Assembly (NCBI GenBank): GCA_030568195.1
Contig: JAJLTO010000009.1
Span: 310,001-374,000, forward strand
Source of the DNA: Dipodascopsis uninucleata var. uninucleata
Taxonomy: Eukaryota; Ascomycota; Lipomycetes; Lipomycetales; Lipomycetaceae
DNA: 64,000 nt
Reading direction: 5' to 3'
Shown here: positions 46,901-57,979 of the stretch, piece by piece
How the letters are laid out: every line of letters begins with the position of its first letter
How positions within the stretch are numbered: the first letter of the stretch is position 1
Notes under the pieces: model-generated
The model's input: only the letters and a program-made list of their open reading frames with translations
Databases searched by the model: none
What the model was told of the DNA's origin: nothing
Translations under genes and position numbers: made by a program

Positions 46901-48186
46901 AATAAGTATTTGGAGCATACCTAGTGTAAGATTGCACTGTCGCTTGACTCTATCAGCCTGTGCACAACATATTGTATGCTACTCTTAATAATAGAGGAGT
47001 AGTAAGTATGCTTAACTTGACAACTTCAGTAGAGGCCCTAACTCCTCAATTTCGAATCATCTACCTTCAGTGGCTTGTATCTCTAATAGCGCACAAGCAG
47101 TGCAGCTGCTGAGAATTTCACGCTATCATTGACTGTGTTTGGAGAATATATCTTGACTCGAGCAAAGATAAGGACGGAATAAATTATCAGCTATTTAGTT
47201 ATAATAATGACTTGAACAAGGATATATGTACTGTATCGGGCAATATCCTAGGTTACTAGCTGATTCTAGATATTGAAATGATCGAAGGCTATATGTAACC
47301 TTTGGTTGAGTTCGGTATTTAATACTGAAGCAGCTATATTAGATATATGTTCTTACCAGATGATACTATTTGCGTGGCACCTTGAATTGATCTTGTTCAG
47401 TCTGATAATTATTCCGGATAACAAGTAATAGTAAGGATTAATTGTCATAGACAAGGCGAAGATTCTTCTTACATATCACATGAGAGAAATATAAAAGATA
47501 ACCCAAAGATTAGTACTTCATTCTAGTAGCTTGTACTTTGAGCTCAGTTTCGCATGAATTATCTGTATAGTGTCTGTTGCTTTATCATTCTGAGGCTTGC
47601 ATTGAATACGATCAATCTAAGATTTTTATTGTATAGAGCTTTAAACTCGGGCATAACTAAATATCTCTTTGGAACACTGAATACTATACATTACAGATAA
47701 CAGGGGAAATACTGTAATGACTCAGTTATCGTAACTTTGGGAAGGACAGCCAAGCGGGATTCTTGCTTCAAGTATACCTCTCTGTCATTCATTTTTCCTT
47801 CGTAAGGCTTATATTGAAAATTATTGATTAATAAAAGAAGTGCCATATGTTCTACAAGGATAACAGCTCTAGTTAAGATTGCGCTTAGCTGATAATCACA
47901 AGACAACAAAAATCACGAAAACACGCTCGGAGTTTGGAATAAGCGCCAAAAATGACTACTTGACTAGTCAGATCATCAAGTACCCTAGCATCAATGTAGT
48001 CTATATACAGTATAATATCTTGCCATATTCCTTGCGGCTGACATAATCGAACGAAGTTCCTAAGATTTAAAAAATGACCTATACTATATAACACAAATGT
48101 AGCTTCACCAGCAAATAATTACTATAAAGTTCGCAACAGACTGTACTTACAATGAAACAGAGTACCAATTTAGTAAAAAATCCTGC
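43973..48186. other. 4.2-kb gene-poor tract
   Basis: No gene can be supported over 4.2 kb, the longest such stretch here. Minus-strand open pieces between about 46470 and 45450 are hydrophobic or protein-like (for example KIVLTMLLLFIVLDTI, VVLPSLMKLYPRGPKAISA, NLDIWRLYWSVIWPMTELAV) but are broken by stops. They do not splice into one clear frame by eye. The 126-codon plus frame at 45470-45850 starts with GTG and overlaps them. A decayed host gene, a multi-exon gene I failed to assemble, or noise are all possible. Confidence 0.5.
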
Positions 48187-48193
48187 AAAAAAA
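48187..48193 (-). terminator. Pol III T-run terminator of 5S rRNA
   Basis: Immediately after the 5S 3' end the minus strand has a run of eight to nine T, the normal RNA polymerase III stop signal. Confidence 0.9.
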
Positions 48194-48312
48194 AATTGCA
48201 GCACCTACGATTCCAGCGTGGTCTCCCACCGCAGTACTAAGTAGGCCCAAAGAAGCTTAACTGGTGTTGATCGGACGGGGAACTGTGTTTTCTTCTTGGT
48301 ATGGCCGCAACT
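48194..48312 (-). rRNA. RDN5: 5S ribosomal RNA gene (dispersed copy)
   Basis: The minus strand reads GTTGCGGCCATACC at the 5' end, CCCGTCCGATCAAC, GTTAAGC, then TACTTAGTACTGCGGTGGG and GGTGCTGCAAT at the 3' end, about 119 nt. These match yeast 5S rRNA block by block (GGTTGCGGCCATA, CCCGTCCGATCAAC, GTTAAGC, GAGTAGTG, GTGGGTGACCA, AGGTGCTGCAAT). The two ends pair into helix I, with G-U wobbles. The internal promoter (box A GTTAAGC region and box C TACTTAGTACTGCGG region) is intact. A T-run follows. No 18S or 25S sequence is near, so this is a dispersed 5S gene, as known in several yeasts (for example Yarrowia) and in filamentous ascomycetes. Confidence 0.97.
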
Positions 48313-48919
48313 GAAATTAAATAACTAGACAACCTATATATCGAATCATTTTCAAATAGATTATTTTACTTGAATAATCGATGAGTCCTTTCAGCACTGT
48401 GGTCCTTAACTGTAAAATTCGCGTAGAAATACTAGAATCGTAAACATATTAACGTTATAGACTAGTTATGAAATCCTATTTCATTCTCTGAATGATGCAT
48501 TTTGAGACCGTATTTTTTAGATTTTGTATATTTTTTCGGTTAAATCTGAAAAGCTGGTTGTTACAGTAAAGATTGTGCCAAAATGCAGACCTTTTGCTAT
48601 GTTTTTCTCCCAATCTTTCAAACGATCAGTATCAAAAGAAAAAGAATTCCTCATTTCATTTTGCACTCACTATTTCCAAAAATTGAGTCTATCAACTTTG
48701 ATACTACACATCCACATTCACAAAGGTATTTGCAGCCAAAGTACTTCATATAACTGCGACAGAACTGCATCTCAGAAGTACGAATTCGCTGTGATAATCT
48801 AAACGCCTGATTTTCAGTACGCATGTTATAAACGAGAACAAAATATTGGAGCGAACTGGACTGTACACTTCAGCTGTCAAATACAGAATTCATTACACAT
48901 CTCACAATATATATTAATA
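48313..48919. other. Upstream region of KTI12 and of the 5S gene
   Basis: A 92-codon plus frame (48524-48802) begins with TTG and resembles nothing known. Otherwise this is AT-rich sequence, presumably the KTI12 promoter. Confidence 0.5.
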
Positions 48920-50012
48920 ATGCCTGTTATATTAGTTACTGGCTATCCCTCGTCGGGAAAAACTACTAGAACGAAAGAAATCATCAGGAAATTTAAAGAG
49001 CGCCAACCGAACAAAAATATAGTACTAGTATCCGATGAATCTTTAAGCATTCAAAAAGATGTTTATCGAGGCAAGCTAGATTTATAAAGATAAAAGGCTG
49101 TGAACCATTTCCTCGAATTCGTATGCTGACAATGCGTGATTTAGATGCGAAAACTGAAAAGATGGCGAGAGCTTCCATTATGTCCGCACTGAAGCGTGAT
49201 CTGTCAACAGATAATATAGTTATAATAGATAGCCTCAATTACATCAAAGGATTCAGATACCAAATATTTTGTGAAGCTAAAGCTGAAAAGACTACTTACT
49301 GTGTGGTATGAATGTGCCATTGTCTAATTGATAATTGAAAATTTATGTCTAACATGTGAGAATTGATTTAGGTACATGTTGGTACTCCAGTGGAAGTATG
49401 CAAAGAATGGAATTCGGGTAGTTCCAATAGCTGGCCTAGTGACCTGTGAGTAACGTCACTATTTAAATCGTGAAACGTATATTATAATGAAGATATACAG
49501 AGAAATGTGAATTCCTCTTGTCGCGCTAATCTAACTATTTGCTCGTCATCTTTGATAGATTCGACGCATTAATTTTTCGCTATGAGGAGCCCAACGGCAT
49601 GAATAGGTGGGATTCTCCGTTGTATACAATACCATATACGGATGAGAGCGTTTCCACAAATATATTTGATCAATTATATGATTCAGTGATGCATGGGAAG
49701 ATTAAACCTCCAAATTTCGCTACGATTTTAAAGCCTGCAGTCAGCACAGACTATGTTTACGAACTAGATCGACAAACACAACAAATCGTTTCAAAGCTTG
49801 TTGAGGCTCAGCTTAACGGAGTTTTGTCCAATCAAGAAATAAATGTGGACAGTAATTTATCGATCAACATGCCTTTCGAGCAAGTAACCTCTGCACAGCT
49901 CCAGAGACTACGCCGCAATTTTGTGAGCTTGAACAGAGTACGACAGATTGAAACCAATCGAATTTCGCCAGCGTTTGTAGAATTTCTAAATAGAAATTTC
50001 GCAAAAGATTAA
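48920..50012 (+). CDS. KTI12: Elongator-associated P-loop protein KTI12
   Basis: Kti12 is an ATPase that binds Elongator and tRNA and is needed for wobble-uridine modification; loss gives zymocin resistance in yeast. Exons 48920-49070, 49145-49305, 49372-49445 and 49559-50012 join in phase to 279 residues. The P-loop is LVTGYPSSGKTTRT at residues 5-18, followed by VLVSDESLS. Exon 2 has MSALKRDLSTDNIVIIDSLN and YIKGFRYQIFCEAK, the family hallmark. Exon 4 has RYEEPNGMNRWDSPLYTI and the C-terminal helices ending PAFVEFLNRNF. The first intron uses a GC donor (GCAAGC) with AG acceptor. This is the only junction that gives the family-consistent YRDAKTEK in phase. The other introns are GT-AG. Confidence 0.95.
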
Positions 50013-50184
50013 AAGAATAAAGGAAAGACTAAAATAGAAGACGAGAGTTAAAAATAAATTTTAGTAAATAAAATAAAATAAAATAATACATCAACAATAC
50101 TGAATTTAGATATACCTAAGCGTCACTATTAGACAACTATTCAGTCAAGAACAAACAAAATTTTATGGGGTACTAATATGACAT

Positions 50185-51558
50185 TTAAAAACACTGCTTT
50201 AGACACTTGAACAGAAACATGAAAATATCTGTTGGACTTTGATTCTGCTGCTGCTGGTTCTCTACCTGAAAGTGCTGTTGCGGATGACCAACGTATTGAG
50301 GCTGTGCCGCTTGACTGTAGCCGGGGTACTGAGGTTGGTAGGTAGCCTGCGGTCGCTGGGGACTTGGATAATGGTATCCGTTTTGCGCAAAGTTATGTTT
50401 TGGCTTGTGACCCATACTTGACATTGGTATATACCCTCCTTGCTTGGTGAAATCTATTATAATGACACCGGAATTGTCGCCATCGAGTGAGTAGGCAAAG
50501 CCATGCTCTTTGCACAACTGCTCAACGGCAGGCTAGATTACCAATTTGATTAGATGAGCCCACCTAGCCAACAAATACAGATTTTCTTACTTTGATTTTC
50601 GCTACACCCCCATTTGAGTGATTTCCTTTTCCCACAATACTATGGACTCAAAAGTAATATAAGATGAGTCTAGATTCTCAAATAACAGTAGTCAATACAG
50701 AAACTTACACTTCTAGATGTGACTCATTTCGCTGCTTGCAAGCTGCGATACGCTGTGTCAAGTACTCTTCGGCCTCTATATATGAAACTTATATTTAGAA
50801 ACAAGGGCTCACGGTTTAGTCGATTTAGTCAACAAGATCAAATACCTTTGACATAGAGACCATGAAGGTCGATTTCATCACCGTCAGAATCAGCATTATT
50901 TGCACGAAAGACATACTATATTATACAATAAAATTAGTATCTTTGGGTAGAAGTCGCACAAGGCTTCTGATTTAGAGTACTTACAACAGCAGCTTGTGCA
51001 TTATAGTCATCCATTTTTTTAGCGTGTTCCTTGGCTTTCTCGGAAAGTCTCTTCGCCTCAGCACCGTCACCACGTTCATATGCTGCATGGGCCTCATCGT
51101 AGTATCGCGAACGAGCTTTAAATTCGGTATTCGCTACAACAAGATTTAATAGTTCAACAAATGTTCAAAGGAGAGATATTAATGGCATATCTTACCTAAG
51201 TCTCGTAACCGTTTATACTAATCATAAAGTAGTGTTAGTGTCTCCAATCTATAGCATTTAAGATGAATTACGTAGCATTGCACCACCAGAAGGAGCTATT
51301 GATAGTAACAAGCTCGAGATATGACAACTGACTTTGTAGCCATATCCTATTCTTTTATATATTTACCTCCCTATCATCAGAATGATTATAATCACGACCT
51401 GGCTTGAAAGCTAAATGATCAAATATGCAATGTCAGCTAAAGCTAATGTTGTATTTCAAGCTCCAGAGCTCCTTGCTTATTGTCACCCATTTGAAATTCC
51501 ACGCGATTTCATCTGTACACTTACGTGAAGGTGAAATAATTGCAGTAGCAGCGCTCAT
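50185..51558 (-). CDS. DUF1771-Smr domain protein
   Basis: Small MutS-related (Smr) proteins have nuclease activity on DNA or RNA; the fungal DUF1771-Smr type (yeast YPL199C) has no firm role. About eight exons run from ATG 51558 to 50185. The start gives MSAATAIISPSPFKPGRDYN. A 22-nt exon (51217-51196) codes YKRLRDL. The next exon gives the DUF1771 helices ARSRYYDEAHAAYERGDGAE and AKRLSEKAKEHAKKM. The Smr core is EIDLHGLYVKEAEEYL (LDLHG-type motif), then VIVGKGNHSNGGVAKIKPAV (the GKG..HS motif). The C-terminal tail is Gln/Pro/Tyr-rich, about 60 residues. Phases at the visible junctions agree. Tandem polar tails of this kind often bind RNA or are disordered. Confidence 0.9.
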
Positions 51559-53768
51559 TTTTTGCTCATTCAATCTATAATCTTGAGAACGACAAAATCT
51601 CTTTTAATTTATTTGATATGTAGAGGTCAGTTCGTACAACTGAGGTGGGACAATGAAAAAGAAATTAAGGCGAAAGAATGTAGTGCACAAAATGAACCCG
51701 CCAGTATTCGGGTTAGATATTTCTGCTACATCTGATCAAAACGGGAAATAGGTCGAACATTTTATAGCATTTTACCCGGCCATGAAGAGTTTCGGCATAT
51801 TCCTCAATGCGGAAAAGAAGCCACATAAATTTAAACTTTATGAAACATGTGGCTGTATCATGAGGGGTATGATTAGCAGATTTTTGGCGAATTTCGATTG
51901 CAGGGGAGAAACTATCATTTTACGCTACTAAAATTAGTTTTACAATATGTATAGTTAGAATGGAGTTTGCTGTATATCTGTTATCTGTCAAAGAAGTATT
52001 ATGAAAGGATGATGAGAAGTGGTGAGTAGGGCAGGTGAAATGGCTATTTGTAGGCTCAAACTTTAGAGTTATAGAATAATTAACACATCGTAGGGAATAA
52101 ATGTCGAGTACAATTTCCCAGTGAATACCGTATACAGTAGTAGCAAAATATTCCCCAGTTTCAAATCAAAACATATTATAATAACCATAGTCCATGAGTA
52201 AATATTGGTACTGCATATTGTGTATTAAAAACTGATACTCAGCGCCTAAATTTTGACTCTGCTCGTGTAAGGCGATTTTTTTAGTACGATTCATTTTGAA
52301 AGAGGAAAAACATAATTATTAGTACGATAAATGCTCGGTCTACCTACTGTCCTCATGATTTTTTTTGGTTTCGCAAGCACAAGCACCACGATCTGGCACT
52401 CATTTGCCTCCATTCAACTCAATAAAGATAAGGAATATCGTGACCAATACCTAATAATATTAACAAATAAACATAAATAGCAGTCCTGTAAGAATAAAAT
52501 ATTGTCCTTGACGTCTATCTTTATAATGCATCCTATTGCCGAGTAAATAGCAACAAATGCGACTATTTCTACCACTCAATATACCAGTGCAAATGACATT
52601 AAACTATATATATATTGATGATAAGAGCAGTACATCTTTTGGTTTCTTGCAGCTGTCTGATGGGTCCCGTCAAGCAAAGTGAATCAGCCGCGTTTAATAC
52701 ATGGAACTTACCAAATCGTATTATAAAGGTAGAGAGGCCACTCCTCTCTTTCCAGATTTCTTCATATTCAAGATAATAGTATATATCTTGTATCATTATA
52801 TGTGATACCAACTAAAACTAAAAATAAAAAACCATCCCGATATATGACAGTGTCACAAGACATTGGCAACTTGACTAACCTACTCGCAGTTTATGCTACC
52901 AACAGACGTCTAGCGCTGCTTTGCTGTCGGGTCCAGCTCAAATCAATGCTAGCAATAAAATATATATAAATTATAAACACGTAATGCATACGATGGCTTA
53001 TCTATACTAACTTCTCATAGTATACTCATGTGGTTTTCAGCCATACTTTAGTCAGACAGAGCTAAATCAGGCTTTAAGCATTTCTATGCGTTTACTACCT
53101 TCTTAATACTAGATGACAGCCGATGGTTGTGGCATTGAGCTAATAAGAAAACGTCATTTTGTGTGCGGCGAGTAAAAGAATTATACACTTACCAAATTTG
53201 GGTAAGCGATAGCTAGTATAATATTACCGCAAAACCTTATTTATTGATTTGTTTGTGTCCATTTAAATCATAAAGACGCAAACGTATGCACGGTTACATA
53301 CCTTAGCGTAGAAATTTTATATCATTATGCTTTATACGTCACCAAAAACTGCGCATTTTAGCGAAATTGGAAGCACTGGAGAATAGCGTGGCGCGCCCGG
53401 ACCCGCGACAAAAATGTACTGTAATCCGAACATCCATCAGTTAAAATCTTCGCTTGTCGGACCACACTCTTCTCTCTTCTAATATTTCTGTTTACTTGTA
53501 TAAATACAAAGAAATCTAGCTTGACTTTTCTAGTAGACCTTTAAGAGTATTAATATACTGACGGAGCCCATAAATATACGCCGACAGAGGTAAGTAGAAA
53601 ATATTTGCGCTATCCTACTAGTTTCCGTTGATATGAGTTGCCGCGGTTGCAATTTTTTATCCGCAAGATAAGTTTCAAGGGCAGTAGAAGATAGTTGAAG
53701 CAGGCGATTTTGATCGCATGCATAAAGCGAATCAATCTAACAAGAATTCTACACTTTTGTAGCGTAAT
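51559..53768. other. 2.2-kb spacer between divergent genes
   Basis: This separates the Smr gene from the large orphan gene. I see no supported gene, tRNA or repeat. The AT-rich 70-codon minus frame at 52811-52599 is not credible as a gene. Confidence 0.5.
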
Positions 53769-56700
53769 ATGGTGCAGTCGTCAAGCGGCCATTATATCGC
53801 ATCGAATTCAAGAGGCGTTCTAGCAGGCTCTGCTGGATCGCAGCAGGATAACTCGCGTCGAATTTCAAGGAAGACGGATCAGGAGCACGTTGCACACGAC
53901 ACAATGTATCCTACACATTCTAGTTTCTATCACCAGAGAACGCCGCCTAACTCGATTCCTACGAGCGGTAATTTAAGCCAAGGTATCGTTTATTCTGGAT
54001 ATGCTCAATCCACTCCTAATGATCATGGATCCACGCAGTCCATTCCACAGAACGGGCCCGTATATGGGCCAGCGCCATCACCATCATCTCATCACCATCA
54101 TCAGTTATCTTTACAGATTGGTCCTGGAGTTTCAAATTCTTCTCATTATGAAAACTATCAGGGAAATACTGGCTATGCGCCATCTGAAGAAAAGCGTCCA
54201 TATGCACCCCAACATTCTCATGAAGTGCATAATAAAATGTGGTATCCCACTGTTTCTGGATCACTACCTCCAGCAGGAGCTGGCCTGCGGACTGGAGTTG
54301 CCCAGGAACGAACTTTTTCGATTGATAGAGACCTAATAAGAACTAATCCAAATGTTATGTCACATAACATGAGACAGCCGAGTCAGCAGTTTGACCACTC
54401 AGCTCACTCTAGCTCGCAAAATGATACCTTATCCCCAGGTGTGGCTCAAGATAACCACCGCAACAGGAGTGAAGTTTCGCCTCGGTCAGGTTTAGGAAGA
54501 GCACGTCAAGAGCAAGATCGTAATGGTATTAGCTCAAATTCTCCACAGTCGTCTCAGAGGCCACATCTTCCTGTACCGAACGGGTCATCATCATTTGTTT
54601 CGCGATTTTTGAAATCCCCTCAGCAAAATCATCAACAATTACCACCACTTTCTCCGGCGATAGCCATGCAACCGACTCCTTCGCATGCCTATCCATCTCA
54701 AGCTGCATGGTACGATGTGTATAGACGATCTCAGGGATCTGGAGGATACTCTCTCTACCATCCAACCACGCCTGGCAGTGTCTCTGGTATGAGTGGTACT
54801 TCTACTTCTAGTTTTCCTGTAGTAACGCGTTCTGGCCAAACGTCGCCATACTACCATCAATCTTCCCACGGTCAGCCGATAAGCCAGATACCTAGAACAA
54901 GAGCTTACTCTTCTGGTTACGAGTCAGAGACTGGCACTCGGCACTATGTTCCTGAGACTCAATGGCTGCCTTCTAACTCAAAGCCATATGCATCTGAGTC
55001 TGAACGACCGAAACTTTCACCTAACTACGATGAGAGACAATATGGTAATACATCTAATATAACTCCTTCGACTACATCGCATTCGTCTGCATCTTCAATA
55101 TCTTCCGCTCCGGGTGCACAACTCGAGAAGTCTAAAGCTGTGTCGGTCGTGCCACCAGAATTTACTGCTGCACCACAGTTAAAGCGTGCATATAGCATAG
55201 ATGATAAACCTGATGAGCATAGCACCCTTGAAGATTACCACAGAAGGCAGCAAGAGTACCATCTTCATTATCAAAGAAATACAGTTCGTACATCACTCTC
55301 TCCTAAAATATCTGGCGACTGCTATAACTCAGAGAGACATGATATTAGTGAATTGCCAAAGCAACGAAATATCCAAGATGAGTCTTCGCATATCCAATCT
55401 ACTACTCCCGTCGGCGAGGTGTCTAAGCTATCCTTTGGTTCGCTAAATATGCAAAATACGTCGTTGCAGGTGCCATTAGCTGTGGAAACTAGTAGGAAGC
55501 GCTCCACAATATCAGATCTTCTTTCGCCAACTGTCGAAGATGATCAAGTGCGACAAAGCAGTAGAGAAGAGAAGAAGGATATCTGCACTGACGCCACTGA
55601 TACTACATCTCTGAGACAATTATCAGTGCTTAGTAGTACTAACACTCAAATTGAGCAAAGTGCTGATGATGTTCCTGTTCGCAATGAAGAATCTAAAGCT
55701 AGTAGCAGTACAGGGTCTGAAGTCGATATTTCACCTGCTACACCTGCTACAGAGCAATCAAAGGATCGGTCTGGTGACAGTACGCCTATCACGGACAGTG
55801 GATCGCAATCTACTCTGCAGAAGAATGATAAATGTGTCGATAATTCCGGCAGAGAGATATTTGAGAAACTTGTGTTTCAACCCCAGCCTGGCCTAACTAA
55901 GAGTAGGGAATCAGATATTCGGTCCTCGCTTGACAGACTCTCTCCTCCTAAGGATAGAGCAGTAGAAAACACCTCTCCACTAGCAATTACTACCTCACCA
56001 TCAGCTTCGACTGTTACTGAGAATAGGCAAAATCTATCACCTAAGAGTTTCCCCAAAGCCGTTGATATGGAGTCGGATATACAGATACAAGGGCTTCCAA
56101 CGACCGCCAAGCAAATTACTGATAGACCGGCTGTGAAGAAAAGAATTATAATGGGGCCAAGATCTACTTCGACTCCAATTGTAGTTCGACCAGTTAAAGA
56201 AATCTCTATTCCTGTTTTCGAAGGAGTCTCTGATGATGACGACAGCGATCAAAGTGTTGCTCTTTCTGAGGATATGAATGAATCGATAGATGATGATGAC
56301 GACTACGATGATAGTGATGAAAAGGAACAAGATCTCTCTCAAGATTCTGGTGATGAAGATGAATATATACCTGGCGGTACTGGTAGCAAACGCCGCAGGC
56401 TAAGCTCAGATAGCAATGTAAATACGCATTCAACTGGAAGGCTACCGAATCGTCGGAAATCTCAAAGTTCTATGATGAAGTCACGAGCTTCTGATTCCAA
56501 CACTGCTATTAAGAAGAGTCGTCAAAATACGATACTATCTTCTAAGAATGTTATGGCCGCTGAAACAAAACATAGTAAATCAAAGTTTGAGCACAATTTC
56601 TCGGCAGAAGCTGCTTTTAAGGAGCTGATCGCGGCTGCGAAAAATTTGAAGAAAGCAGTACAGGCAACTGCGCCATCTTCTCCTGAAGATCGAGAAACTG

Positions 56701-57467
56701 CCAATCTAAAGAAGCAGCTGGATTTCACCGAAATTGCTTTACACAACGGGCGCTCTCATGTCGCAAATCTCAAGCTACAAAAAGATAAACGAGATCTGGG
56801 CAGAAAGAGCTGGCTTCGTAGTGTAATCAAAGGGAGAGCAGAGCTGTCATTAAAGCACGAGAACTCAATTCTGAGGCTACGACAGTGGCTGAAGTGGTGG
56901 TGGACGGACATTGCCGCACGACACTCGGAAAATCAACTTCACGGATCCTGGGGAAAGCGTACTCAAATATCAAAGGCATGGCAAGAGACATATGATGTAT
57001 CGGCCAGCATTGTTCATGCTAGATTGAGGCAGTGTGAGCGAGTGTACGAACTTCAATATAGATGCGGTTGGCCAGCGTTAGTTTTGGCTACATTAGCTAC
57101 TCCAGCAATAGGACCTACTCAAAGAATGCGAAAATCTCACCTTGAGAGAGGCTGTGATGCAACTCAGATCTCTCAAAGAGAATGGTCGGAGTTTGTGGCA
57201 CTTGCTGAAAGTCGTGTGCACGAAATACACAGTGCAGTGTTAGCGCAGTGTGGGTATGAAGGTATACGCAGAATAATTGAAAAAGCAGCAGCTTTAAAGC
57301 CTTTTGCACTAAAGCAACTTGCTTTGATGCCACCTTATACGTATGCAGAAGACACGGATACAATCATTGTTATGCCAAGAGTAATCCGTACTCACACAAA
57401 TAAAGTTATAGCTGACAAGAGAAGAAAAGATGGAAAGATAAAGAGAAGAGAAACTACCAGCAGTTAA
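53769..57467 (+). CDS. Large orphan nuclear-type protein, 1232 residues
   Basis: I do not recognise this intronless gene. The start is ATG 53769. Residues 1-450 are low-complexity, rich in Ser, Gln, Pro, His and Tyr (for example SHHHHQLSLQ), as in transcription co-regulators. Residues 450-800 are Ser/Glu/Lys-rich. Residues about 815-880 are strongly acidic (DDDDSDQ, DDDDDYDDSDEKEQDLS), followed by a basic GSKRRRLSS signal-like patch, a likely nuclear localisation signal. Residues 930-1200 are different: ordered, helical and conserved-looking, with a coiled coil (NLKKQLDFTEIALHNGRSHV), a Trp/Arg-rich block (RLRQWLKWWWTDIAARHSEN) and GWPALVLATLATPAI. The end is basic (KRRKDGKIKRRE). A chromatin or transcription cofactor is the plain guess, but only from composition. 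Confidence 0.85.
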   Translation: MVQSSSGHYIASNSRGVLAGSAGSQQDNSRRISRKTDQEHVAHDTMYPTHSSFYHQRTPPNSIPTSGNLSQGIVYSGYAQSTPNDHGSTQSIPQNGPVYGPAPSPSSHHHHQLSLQIGPGVSNSSHYENYQGNTGYAPSEEKRPYAPQHSHEVHNKMWYPTVSGSLPPAGAGLRTGVAQERTFSIDRDLIRTNPNVMSHNMRQPSQQFDHSAHSSSQNDTLSPGVAQDNHRNRSEVSPRSGLGRARQEQDRNGISSNSPQSSQRPHLPVPNGSSSFVSRFLKSPQQNHQQLPPLSPAIAMQPTPSHAYPSQAAWYDVYRRSQGSGGYSLYHPTTPGSVSGMSGTSTSSFPVVTRSGQTSPYYHQSSHGQPISQIPRTRAYSSGYESETGTRHYVPETQWLPSNSKPYASESERPKLSPNYDERQYGNTSNITPSTTSHSSASSISSAPGAQLEKSKAVSVVPPEFTAAPQLKRAYSIDDKPDEHSTLEDYHRRQQEYHLHYQRNTVRTSLSPKISGDCYNSERHDISELPKQRNIQDESSHIQSTTPVGEVSKLSFGSLNMQNTSLQVPLAVETSRKRSTISDLLSPTVEDDQVRQSSREEKKDICTDATDTTSLRQLSVLSSTNTQIEQSADDVPVRNEESKASSSTGSEVDISPATPATEQSKDRSGDSTPITDSGSQSTLQKNDKCVDNSGREIFEKLVFQPQPGLTKSRESDIRSSLDRLSPPKDRAVENTSPLAITTSPSASTVTENRQNLSPKSFPKAVDMESDIQIQGLPTTAKQITDRPAVKKRIIMGPRSTSTPIVVRPVKEISIPVFEGVSDDDDSDQSVALSEDMNESIDDDDDYDDSDEKEQDLSQDSGDEDEYIPGGTGSKRRRLSSDSNVNTHSTGRLPNRRKSQSSMMKSRASDSNTAIKKSRQNTILSSKNVMAAETKHSKSKFEHNFSAEAAFKELIAAAKNLKKAVQATAPSSPEDRETANLKKQLDFTEIALHNGRSHVANLKLQKDKRDLGRKSWLRSVIKGRAELSLKHENSILRLRQWLKWWWTDIAARHSENQLHGSWGKRTQISKAWQETYDVSASIVHARLRQCERVYELQYRCGWPALVLATLATPAIGPTQRMRKSHLERGCDATQISQREWSEFVALAESRVHEIHSAVLAQCGYEGIRRIIEKAAALKPFALKQLALMPPYTYAEDTDTIIVMPRVIRTHTNKVIADKRRKDGKIKRRETTSS

Positions 57468-57979
57468 ATCGGGTATTCGACTGTGATGATAGAAACTCTT
57501 CATGCTATTTTATTGATTTTATTGCAATTTTTTAGTTCAGAGATATTTTCAATGTATGGTTATAATCATCAGTTTGGTTTTGGTGTAGAGTTTCGTTCTT
57601 TTATATTATTTCATTTCATTAAATTTACAATTTGAATACGTTCGGTCATTTTTTGCCTTTTATTGAGAGTATGCATTTATTTTTACCAAAATCTGTGATA
57701 TCGAAGATAGTATCATAGACACTATCTATAATGTACACAAACAAAGCAATATTACTAGAAGCTCGATATAATTCTCCTTAAAGTAAGCAACTTCAGCGAT
57801 TATATTGTATGCCATATACTACCGTGTTATATTCCGTAAAATACTTGAGGTTCACAAAGAACTCTTCTCAGTCTCGGTACCTAGTCAATATGATTATATG
57901 AATATATCATAGTAGGGAGCAAATCGAAAGAAATCTAACTATTCGATTGCTATATTTTCAAATCCTGAAGATACATACA
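57468..57979. other. Convergent spacer orphan gene / USE1
   Basis: AT-rich 3' flanks; no gene seen. Confidence 0.6.
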
